Source: an uncultured Candidatus Pelagibacter sp. (lineage in GTDB: Bacteria > Pseudomonadota > Alphaproteobacteria > Pelagibacterales > Pelagibacteraceae). From it: 64,000 nucleotides of DNA. The stretch covers positions 62,001 to 126,000 of the forward strand of contig CAJWDL010000002.1 of NCBI GenBank assembly GCA_913030805.1, given 5' to 3'. Below, piece after piece: positions 41,284 through 49,482 of the stretch (position 1 is its first letter; every line of letters begins with the position of its first letter). The notes under the pieces were generated by a model. That model was not told the origin of the DNA. It saw only the letters and a list, made by a program, of their open reading frames with translations, and did no database searches. Made by a program: the position numbers and the translations under genes.

Positions 41284-42240
41284 TTATATTTTAATTTTAT
41301 TTAGTGCATTATTTTTAAATAAATTTGCTTCTTTAATGTAACGTCTAACCATTTGAGTAGTTTTATGACCTGTCATGGCCATAATACTTCTTTCGTCTGC
41401 GCCAGATTCAGCAGTGACTGTTGCAAAACCTGATCTTAAACTATGACCTGAATAATTTTTGTTTTCTATGCCAGCAATATCTAGATAATATTTTATCAAT
41501 AATGCAACTGATTGATCTGTTAAGCGATTTTCGCTCAGTTTAAAACTTTTGGAAAAACGTCTAAATATTGGACCAGTTTTAATATTTGATAACTCAAGCC
41601 ATTTTTTTAAATGCAAAACGGGACAGTAGTTTTGATTGGAAAAGTAGGGGAGGCCTTTTACCATTCCTTCACCAAATTGGTCTGTTTTTGACCTTCTAAT
41701 GACGATTTTGACCCCTTCTTGTACTATTTCTATATCATTATAATTAATTGACACCAGTTCAGTTCTTCTAAAGCCACCTCCAAATCCAATAAGAATTAAG
41801 GTTTTATCTCTAATTTTTTTGATTTCTTTAGTCTTTTCATTATCTATTACATTAATAATTGTTTTTAACTCATTGATTAATATTGGTTTTTTACCTTGCT
41901 GAAAACTTCCCATTTTACGCTTAATACCCATTAAATTTTCAATAATTATAGGGTGTTTAGCATCAAGATAGTGGCCTTTGAGTTTATGAATAACGCCTAT
42001 TGATACCAATCTTCGTCTTAAAGTGCTAATTTTAGTACCCTTTGAAGATAGGAAAGTTAAATATAAAGCAACTATTTTTGATTCAGTGGGAAGAGGTTTA
42101 AGGCTATTTTTCGCACAAAAAGCTGAAAAATCATTAAAATCAGATCTATATGCACGAATAGTATTACTTGCCTTAGAACTTTTAAGATTGTTTAAAGTTT
42201 GGTTCTGCAAAGCTTTAATATCAGTTATAAGTTCATTCAT
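41284..42240 (-). CDS. Tyrosine recombinase / phage-type integrase
   Basis: 318 aa; N-terminal SAM-like core-binding region; catalytic residues intact: GFGGGFRRTEL (Arg), HSLRSGFAT (HxxR), TGHKT (His), RRYIKE (Tyr). Confidence 0.93.
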   Translation of the reverse strand: MNELITDIKALQNQTLNNLKSSKASNTIRAYRSDFNDFSAFCAKNSLKPLPTESKIVALYLTFLSSKGTKISTLRRRLVSIGVIHKLKGHYLDAKHPIIIENLMGIKRKMGSFQQGKKPILINELKTIINVIDNEKTKEIKKIRDKTLILIGFGGGFRRTELVSINYNDIEIVQEGVKIVIRRSKTDQFGEGMVKGLPYFSNQNYCPVLHLKKWLELSNIKTGPIFRRFSKSFKLSENRLTDQSVALLIKYYLDIAGIENKNYSGHSLRSGFATVTAESGADERSIMAMTGHKTTQMVRRYIKEANLFKNNALNKIKI

Positions 42241-42247
42241 GTTTTTT

Positions 42248-42282
42248 ATTACTATTGATAACCTTTAATTATCGTTAGTAAT
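42248..42282. repeat. Imperfect inverted repeat, candidate recombinase target or operator
   Basis: ATTACTATTGATAA-CCTTTAA-TTATCGTTAGTAAT: 14-bp arms, 12/14 complementary, 7-bp spacer, beginning 8 bp upstream of the recombinase start codon. Confidence 0.6.
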
Positions 42283-42324
42283 ATATTAAGTGATTTTAGA
42301 AGTCAATAACTATAATTTAAAAAC

Positions 42325-42762
42325 ATGATTAGAGATTTAGTTCAATCTGACAGGCAAAATTGGGAAAAATTGTATATTGATTATGCTGAGTTTTACAAAG
42401 TTCCTATGAATAATGAAATTTTGGATACTGTTTGGAGTTGGTTGTTTGATAAAAAACATGTTGTTAATGGACTTTGTTATGAAACAGAAGGTAAAATCGT
42501 TGGAATTGCTCATTATAGAACCATGCCAAGGCCATTAAATGATAAATATATAGGTTTTCTTGACGATTTGTTTGTGAACCCAAATTTTAGAGGAAAAAAA
42601 ATAGGACAAAAACTGATAATGGCTTTAAAAGACATAGCAAAATCTAATGATTGGCAAGTAATAAGTTGGATTACCCACTCTTCTAATGATACTGCAAAAA
42701 AATTATATGCTAAATTAGCCATTAATACAGAATTTGATCTATATGAACTTAAAAGGAACTAA
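42325..42762 (+). CDS. GNAT family N-acetyltransferase
   Basis: 145 aa; GKIVGIAHYRTMPRPL, FLDDLFVNPNFRGKKIGQKLI. Confidence 0.88.
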   Translation: MIRDLVQSDRQNWEKLYIDYAEFYKVPMNNEILDTVWSWLFDKKHVVNGLCYETEGKIVGIAHYRTMPRPLNDKYIGFLDDLFVNPNFRGKKIGQKLIMALKDIAKSNDWQVISWITHSSNDTAKKLYAKLAINTEFDLYELKRN

Positions 42763-43018
42763 ATTTCAGGTAAAAGTGTGGAAATACCTTAAAACTATAC
42801 CAAAAGGCAAGGTAAAAACCTATAAACAGGTCGCTATAGGCATAAATAAGCCTAAAGCAGCACGTGCTGTGGCCAATGCCTGCGCTAAGAACCCATATGC
42901 CCCTAAAGTACCATGTCATAGGGTCATTAGGTCTGATGGTACCTTAGGTGGCTTCTCCAGCCCTGGAGGAACGAAAACCAAGAAAAAACTGCTAAAAAAA
43001 GAAGGTTTTTTGCTTTAA
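42734..43018 (+). CDS. MGMT-family DNA-alkyl cysteine methyltransferase domain protein
   Basis: 94 aa; FQVKVWKYLKTIPKGKVKTYKQVA, KNPYAPKVPCHRVIRSDGTLGGFSSPGG (PCHRV active site). Confidence 0.92.
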   Translation: MIYMNLKGTKFQVKVWKYLKTIPKGKVKTYKQVAIGINKPKAARAVANACAKNPYAPKVPCHRVIRSDGTLGGFSSPGGTKTKKKLLKKEGFLL

Positions 43019-43436
43019 AAACTAGCATTATCAACGTTTTTTGCATCATATTCAATATTTTCTTCTCTAATACTAGTTACACCCTTCAGTTGTACCATTT
43101 ATCCTAAAATCTCAATATATAACCCTTCTATGCGCCTTTAAACGCTATATTCCTAGATTACAAGGCTCACTAATTCACATATATTTTGTGCTATTTAATC
43201 GACCTCTTCTCTTCAATTACCTTTACTGACTTATTAATTAATTCTTTTCTTAGATCTCTAATTTATGGCCATTTAACTTGTTTATTTCATTAATTCTTAT
43301 TTATTCTAGTGCATCTCATTATTTATTAATTTTCACACTATATTTAACATGTGCTCTTATTTATGCCTATTTTGCTCGTATATTTCTATAATATTTATGT
43401 TTTGCTCTAACAGACTGTTTTATATATTCTAATTTC

Positions 43437-43529
43437 TACTATATTATATATTACTTTAAGTATTGATAAATATTCATTAAATTCAATAACTTAAATACAT
43501 ATATTAAAGTAGAATATTATAATATAGTA
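43437..43529. repeat. Large imperfect AT-rich inverted repeat (possible bidirectional terminator)
   Basis: Left TACTATATTATATATTACTTTAAGTATTGA; right TCAATAACTTAAATACATATATTAAAGTAGAATATTATAATATAGTA; complementary with bulges, between convergent ogt-like and EamA genes. Confidence 0.5.
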
Positions 43530-43537
43530 AATAAATA

Positions 43538-44343
43538 CTAACTAGATATAAACCTCTCCCTAAATGAAATATAGACACCAGATAATACAATAATAGCTAA
43601 ACCTATCCACGTCCAAAAGTCTGGAAAATCAGAAAAGAAATAATAACCAATTGAAACGTTTGTAATAATTTCAAAGTAACTAAATGGGGCTAATTTTGAT
43701 GCATCAGCGTATTTTAAAGATGCACATAAACCTATGAAGAACATTAATATCCATTGACCAGAAGTAGGTACTACCCAAGTAAAAGGCATGTACAAAGTTA
43801 AGATAAAGGCTCCTACTACACCGGTAATCAGTAATGTTAATAAAGGAGTATCTACTGTGTGAAGTTTTCTCGTAACAATAATATATGTTCCATAAAAAAA
43901 ACCTGTTCCCAAAGCTGTTAAAGTAGCAATATTAAAATCCAACAAACCTGGGCGAATAACAATTAAACTACCCAGAAAACCCACAATCACTGCAGACCAC
44001 CTTCTATAACCAACTCTTTCACCCAAAAAAAATGGCGATAATGCAGTTACAATTAATGGTGCAACAAATGCCAAGGTAAAGATATTATTGAAATTGAATA
44101 AAAAAATAAAATGTTTGCAAAAAGCAAGATTAGACCTCGAGTAAACTGTAATTTAGGTTTGGAGGTCCATACTAATTGTTTCCTAAAAAAGAAAAACATA
44201 AAAAATAAGACAATTAGCATCGTAAAAAAATATCTTGCCCACACTATTTGCAAAACGGGTAAATCAGAACTAAGATGTTTTGCCATTCCATCCATAACAG
44301 GCAAAATAGCCCAAGCTAATAGATTATAAAAAATCGCTTTCAC
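43538..44343 (-). pseudogene. EamA/DMT-family transporter, frameshifted
   Basis: Two overlapping ORFs (44053..44343 N-terminal half; 43538..44074 C-terminal half). N-half ends ...FFYSISIISLPWHLLHH*; other frame resumes LAFVAPLIVTALSPFFLGERVG. Confidence 0.85.
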
Positions 44344-44346
44344 TAT

Positions 44347-45246
44347 TTAGTTAAAATATTTTAGAGCCAAAAACACCACTATAGGAATTGTAATAAAAGA
44401 TAAAAATGTTGAAAGCACTACTGTGCTGGCAATGCTATCTACGATTTTTCTAGGAGAATAAATTTCTCCAATTAAATATGTTAAAACAGCTGATGGCATG
44501 GATGTTTGTATAAACATTACACCCGCCTCTATGCCAGCTAAATTAAACATTCGTACAAACCCAAAACCTACTAATGGACCAATAATAATTCTAACAAATG
44601 AAAAAAATAAACTTTCATTAAATGAAAAAATTTTTAGTTTGGAAAGAGCAACACCTAAGGACATAAGTACTAAAAAAATAGTGGAATATGCAATTAAGAA
44701 TGTTGCATTTTCTATAAACTTTGGTGATGGAATTTTGAAATAAACAAAAAACAAAGAAATAATCAGAGCGTATATTGAAACACAATTTATAAGTGGTTTA
44801 AAAGAAAATTTTCTGCTTGCTAAAAGAATATTAAGACTAAAATGAAAAACAACTACCACCGAAGTAACTGCCGCTGCTATTGCTAATCCTAATTTACCAT
44901 AAGCAAAAAAACAGATTGGCAAACCCATATTTCCTGTGTTTGGAAGAATTAAAGGTGGAAGAAGTCTATATATATCTTTATTAAGAATTTTTAAAACTAG
45001 AACACCTATAACCGCGAATAATCCAACGTATAATAGCATGTAGTATAAAAATCTTAAAAATAGATCAAAATCTGCATTTGAGGATGTAAGAGAATAGAAA
45101 ATAATGCATGGAAGACCAATATTTCCTGATAAATTTGTGATGAATTTAGTGTCAAATTTAGGTTCCTTTTTTCCGTACCAATAGCCAATTCCTATAGTCA
45201 AAAATACAGGAAATAGGACCTCGAAAAGCTTTATATATAACTCCAT
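44347..45246 (-). CDS. AEC family (auxin efflux carrier-like) transporter
   Basis: 299 aa; FPVFLTIGIGYWYGKKEPKFDTKFITNLSGNIGLPCIIFYSL; LPNTGNMGLPICFFAYG. Confidence 0.88.
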   Translation of the reverse strand: MELYIKLFEVLFPVFLTIGIGYWYGKKEPKFDTKFITNLSGNIGLPCIIFYSLTSSNADFDLFLRFLYYMLLYVGLFAVIGVLVLKILNKDIYRLLPPLILPNTGNMGLPICFFAYGKLGLAIAAAVTSVVVVFHFSLNILLASRKFSFKPLINCVSIYALIISLFFVYFKIPSPKFIENATFLIAYSTIFLVLMSLGVALSKLKIFSFNESLFFSFVRIIIGPLVGFGFVRMFNLAGIEAGVMFIQTSMPSAVLTYLIGEIYSPRKIVDSIASTVVLSTFLSFITIPIVVFLALKYFN

Positions 45247-45284
45247 TTAGTCTCAAAAAATAAGAAATATTTATATGTTTATTT

Positions 45285-45452
45285 TTATTTTTTTTTCTTC
45301 TTAATAAAGTGTCTTTTAAAAATGCCTTTTTTTTCTAGTCTTTCTTCGTACAAATTGATTTCCTTTACCAAATGCCTGTCATAAAAATGAATAATAGCAA
45401 TCAATAAAATAATAAAAACTACAATTAAAATTAGCAATGAAATTTCACTCAT
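45285..45452 (-). CDS. Small single-TM protein (55 aa)
   Basis: Manual translation MSEISLLILIVVFIILLIAIIHFYDRHLVKEINLYEERLEKKGIFKRHFIKKKKK*; just upstream of the AEC gene on the same strand. Confidence 0.5.
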   Translation of the reverse strand: MSEISLLILIVVFIILLIAIIHFYDRHLVKEINLYEERLEKKGIFKRHFIKKKKK

Positions 45453-45456
45453 TTTA

Positions 45457-46497
45457 TTATGCTAATGACTCCCTTCTATACATTTCTAAATTACTTTCAA
45501 ATTCGCTTAATCGTTTCCATATACTTCTAAGCTCAGTAATTGTTGTCCAATTGTGTAAGAATAAAGCGAAACCTCCATGAACTCGTGAAAAAGCATTAGA
45601 AACCTGCACCATAACCCCAAGTGTGATTAATCCTGTAAATAAACCTGGACCCATTATTAAATATGGTGCAATAATCATAAACTGATCATAAGACGTCATC
45701 CATCCATCAAAATAACCGTAATGAAGATAAAGTCTATGATAGTTAAATCTAATACCAGTAAATAATTCCAGTAAAGTTTCTGTTTGAGCATAATTTTTCT
45801 TATCATCTTCGCCAAGAACAAGATCCTTTCTAAAGGCAGCCTCTACTCTTTGATTTTTGTATTCTAAACCGGGCAATTTAATTCCAACAAACCAAGATAT
45901 AACAATTCCACCTAATGAAATGATCAAAGTAAACCAAACTAACGAACCTTCTATATCCTTTAATATTGGAATATCTACTTTAGCACTTAAAGTCCAAAGA
46001 ATTGGAATAAATGCAATCAATGTCATAAGTGCTCTGATGACTTGAAGACCTAGTGACTCAATTATCCTTGCAAATCTATTGCAATCTTCTTGTATTCTTT
46101 GACTAGCTCCTTCTATTTCGCTTTCAACGGCTTGCCACTTAGGAATATAATTAAAGGTCATTGCCTCTCTCCATCTTAATCCGTAAATACGAGTAAACCA
46201 TCCAGTAAAGATTGCTAAGAAAATGTAAGGAAATGCAATAACCACAAAAGAAAGATCTCCCTCAAAACCATTTAAAATATAATCTAGAGAAATTAACTGA
46301 CTAAAAAAAAGTTCTATTCCTTCCTGGGGTTTGTCAACATAGTCACCTGCGTTTTGTAAAAGATCATAAAATTTTCCGTACCAGGTATTGATGGCAACAG
46401 TCATTTGAACTTGAAACCAAAGTGATGCAATTAAAAGGAACAAGCCACCCCAAGACCATAGTCTCCATTTTTTTTCTAGGAAAAAACTTTTTAACAT
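45457..46497 (-). CDS. SbmA/BacA-like peptide transporter family
   Basis: 346 aa; VQMTVAINTWYGKFYDLLQNA, WREAMTFNYIPKW, GASQRIQEDCNRFARIIESLG. Confidence 0.87.
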   Translation of the reverse strand: MLKSFFLEKKWRLWSWGGLFLLIASLWFQVQMTVAINTWYGKFYDLLQNAGDYVDKPQEGIELFFSQLISLDYILNGFEGDLSFVVIAFPYIFLAIFTGWFTRIYGLRWREAMTFNYIPKWQAVESEIEGASQRIQEDCNRFARIIESLGLQVIRALMTLIAFIPILWTLSAKVDIPILKDIEGSLVWFTLIISLGGIVISWFVGIKLPGLEYKNQRVEAAFRKDLVLGEDDKKNYAQTETLLELFTGIRFNYHRLYLHYGYFDGWMTSYDQFMIIAPYLIMGPGLFTGLITLGVMVQVSNAFSRVHGGFALFLHNWTTITELRSIWKRLSEFESNLEMYRRESLA

Positions 46498-46511
46498 TTA
46501 TTTAATGGTCA

Positions 46512-46796
46512 TTAATTTTTAAGAAAGTTATCGGCGTAAGACTTTTTGACTATTTTACTCTTTTGAGGTTCAATTATATGATATTCGATGTTATTTTCTT
46601 TAGCGAAATTAATGGCTAATTCTTTGGAATCAAACTCTAGTTTCACTTCACTCATGGTATCAGTTGATGTCTCCCAGCCCATCAAAGGATTTATTCCAGT
46701 ATCTTGAGTTTCAAATTCTAAAATCCATTTTTTTGCATTTCCTTTACCTGATTGCATTGCAGACTTTGTAGGAATATATATTTTAGCTTTTTTCAT
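46512..46796 (-). CDS. NADH dehydrogenase accessory subunit, NDUFS4-like (ETC complex I subunit)
   Basis: 94 aa; AKIYIPTKSAMQSGKGNAKKWILEFE...NPLMGWETSTDTM. Confidence 0.85.
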   Translation of the reverse strand: MKKAKIYIPTKSAMQSGKGNAKKWILEFETQDTGINPLMGWETSTDTMSEVKLEFDSKELAINFAKENNIEYHIIEPQKSKIVKKSYADNFLKN

Positions 46797-46804
46797 AAAT
46801 TTAA

Positions 46805-46881
<77 letters not shown>

Positions 46882-47240
46882 ATTGCTTAGTTTTATAGGT
46901 TATGCAGGCCTTTTTATCAATTGAAAGATGTTTGAATGTTTCTATTTGTGAATATTTGTAGATCAATTCTCATACCTATCTCATACCTGGTACTTTTTTT
47001 TGCACCTAGAATTAATCTTAAATAGTTTATTAAAGCTTATTGTGTACAATTAATTTGATAAGAGAAGCGGTGGAAATTTTTTTAGCGATACCAATCCCAA
47101 AGCCGAACGCCACCAGTGCTGCAATTGAAACAGAATATCTCCTTCACGTTTTAATGATGCAATAAAGTAGCTCCTTATTTCAGTGGCCAAATGTTTTTGG
47201 AACATTCTCGGCAAACTGAAGTACCACAATGCTGCTTAGT

Positions 47241-47294
47241 TTATTGAGTAGACCACCAAGACATAAACAGTAAAAATACGATTGCTATCTCCAT
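47241..47294 (-). CDS. Candidate 17-aa hydrophobic peptide ORF
   Basis: AAAGGAGATATTATT-ATG context; MEIAIVFLLFMSWWSTQ*. Supported only by SD plus a short hydrophobic ORF. Confidence 0.3.
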   Translation of the reverse strand: MEIAIVFLLFMSWWSTQ

Positions 47295-47352
47295 AATAAT
47301 ATCTCCTTTCTTTTTTTTATATTATTTATTCTATCAAATCAGATGAAATTGG

Positions 47353-47544
47353 ATAGATAATGTTGAGTGTATTAATAAGCGACAATTATTAGAAACAATA
47401 GATCCGAATAAAGGAACGGAAAGTGCATTGCTTGAATATCTGTTAAAAAAAGATCAGAATTCTCATTTATTGGTTGGCACTTGGCGAAATGCCGCATGGG
47501 CAATTCGATCTTCACTCAAAAGAGCAATCAACTTTATTACTTAA
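47353..47544 (+). pseudogene. Headless ORF remnant
   Basis: Open frame without canonical start: ...IDNVECINKRQLLETIDPNKGTESALLEYLLKKDQNSHLLVGTWRNAAWAIRSSLKRAINFIT*. Confidence 0.35.
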
Positions 47545-47648
47545 TAAATATTGGAAAATACCATCAAAATAAATCAAAGAATCGGTAGTTTTTGAAAGAT
47601 TTTGATAAAATAATTGAAAAATATATCTCCGATGATAATAAAAACTAA

Positions 47649-48284
47649 ATGATTCTACAATGTAAAAATTGTCTAAAAAGATTTACAGTAAAAGACAGCG
47701 ATATACCTAGTAGAGGAAGAACTGTCCAATGTGGCAATTGTTCTACACAATGGCTCCAGTTTCCTATTCAATCCGCAGTTACAACTGACAATTTAAACAT
47801 AGAAAAAAAATCTTCCAAGATTTCTCCTTCGATTGCAGCTGATAATTTAAAAGTAGAGGATGATTCAAGCGAAGACCTATCAAAAGATGAATTCATGGCT
47901 TCGGATGGCAAAAATTATAAATTTCTTGGAAGTCAGTGGGCCGAAATGTTACCTTCTGGTAAATTCGGAAGATTGGCTAGAAAAAATATTTCAAAAGAAC
48001 TAAACAAATTAGCTGGTAGAAAACAGGTTAAAAAAAATAAGACAGTTCAAAAATCAAATCAATCAGTTAATCAATATCAGGAAAAACAAGATAATGGGAT
48101 GGGAATATTTAGTTTTTTGATGGTTTCTGTTATTTCTGTTGCTGGAATGATATTACTTTTAGATACTTTCAAACATCAATTAATTTCTCTCTTTCCTAAT
48201 TTAGACAATTACTTAGTTTATATTTTTGAAACCTTAAACAATATTTATATTATTATAAAAGATCTTTTTAATAACTACAAATAA
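47649..48284 (+). CDS. MJ0042-type zinc-ribbon membrane protein
   Basis: 211 aa; MILQCKNCLKRFTVKDSDIPSRGRTVQCGNCSTQWLQ; one TM near C-terminus. Confidence 0.87.
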   Translation: MILQCKNCLKRFTVKDSDIPSRGRTVQCGNCSTQWLQFPIQSAVTTDNLNIEKKSSKISPSIAADNLKVEDDSSEDLSKDEFMASDGKNYKFLGSQWAEMLPSGKFGRLARKNISKELNKLAGRKQVKKNKTVQKSNQSVNQYQEKQDNGMGIFSFLMVSVISVAGMILLLDTFKHQLISLFPNLDNYLVYIFETLNNIYIIIKDLFNNYK

Positions 48285-49469
48285 ATGATTAGATACATAA
48301 CCGCTCCTTTTAGATGGTTTTTTAAATTAGAAGCTGCAAGTGGTTTGGTTTTACTTATAGCAGCAACTATTGCTCTGATTCTAAGTAATTCAGATTTGAG
48401 TGGACATTACTTTGGTATATTAAAAACTCACATATCGATTGGTACTCAAAATTTTGCTTTAGATTTAAGTGTTCTTCATTGGATTAATGACGTATTGATG
48501 TGTGTTTTTTTCTTTGTTGTCACTTTGGAAATTAAAAGAGAATTTATTCATGGTGAGCTTTCAAAACCTAAACAAGCCTCATTACCAATAATCGGTGCTA
48601 TAGGCGGTATGGCTGTGCCAGCGCTTATTTATGTAATAATCAACTTTGAAACTGGTAATACACTTAAAGGCTGGGCAATACCATCGGCGACTGATATTGC
48701 TTTTTCAATTGGCGTATTGTCATTATTAGGCAAGCGAGTTCCAGTTTCTTTAAAAGTTTTTTTATTGGCTTTGGCAATAATTGATGACTTGGGTGCAATT
48801 ATAATTATAGCCTTCTTTTATTCAACTGAACTTCAATATGTATATTTAATTTTAATGATGGGTTCTTTTTTAACTCTGCTCATTATTAATAAATCTGGAG
48901 TGAAAAAATTCCTACCCTACCTGTTAATTGGACTCTTCCTCTGGGATTTTACCCATGAATCTGGAATTCATTCAACAATATCAGGAGTTCTCTTAGCTCT
49001 CACTATACCCCATCGTGTTCATGAAAAAGACTTTTCACTATTATTAAAATTGGAACATTTTCTATCACCCTATGTTGCCTTTGGAATTATGCCTCTGTTT
49101 GCTTTAGCGAACGCAGGTGTTTCACTTGATGGACTCTCAATGAACTCCTTGTTGGCACCTGTTCCTTTGGGAATTTTATGTGGATTATTTTTTGGAAAAC
49201 AAATTGGAGTATTTCTATTTTCTTACCTATCTATAAAATTTAAATTTGCAGAAATGCCTTCAAATTCAAATTGGCTTAAATTTTATGGAGTTGGTATTTT
49301 GACAGGTATAGGATTTACTATGAGCTTATTTGTTGGAAATCTAGCTTTTGCTGAAAACAATCAGTATATGGATGGAGTAAAAATTGGTGTTTTATCCGGA
49401 TCAATGTTATCAGCTTTTATTGGATATTTATTACTATTGTTAGTTACAGCTAATAAGAAAAAGAAATAG
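48285..49469 (+). CDS. nhaA: Na+/H+ antiporter NhaA
   Basis: 394 aa; FFKLEAASGLVLLIAATIALILSNS, WAIPSATDIAFSIGVLSLLGKRVP, LAIIDDLGAIIIIAFFYS. Confidence 0.96.
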   Translation: MIRYITAPFRWFFKLEAASGLVLLIAATIALILSNSDLSGHYFGILKTHISIGTQNFALDLSVLHWINDVLMCVFFFVVTLEIKREFIHGELSKPKQASLPIIGAIGGMAVPALIYVIINFETGNTLKGWAIPSATDIAFSIGVLSLLGKRVPVSLKVFLLALAIIDDLGAIIIIAFFYSTELQYVYLILMMGSFLTLLIINKSGVKKFLPYLLIGLFLWDFTHESGIHSTISGVLLALTIPHRVHEKDFSLLLKLEHFLSPYVAFGIMPLFALANAGVSLDGLSMNSLLAPVPLGILCGLFFGKQIGVFLFSYLSIKFKFAEMPSNSNWLKFYGVGILTGIGFTMSLFVGNLAFAENNQYMDGVKIGVLSGSMLSAFIGYLLLLLVTANKKKK

Positions 49470-49482
49470 AAAAAGCTTCAGA

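Noticed and set aside
42023-42268. 81-aa + strand ORF overlapping the recombinase start
   Set aside because: Antisense to the recombinase N-terminus and runs through the inverted repeat; no protein family signal.
42734-43018. MGMT-like ORF as a truncated pseudogene
   Set aside because: At 94 aa it covers the complete DNA-binding/active-site domain including PCHRV; short alkyltransferase-like proteins of this size are common.
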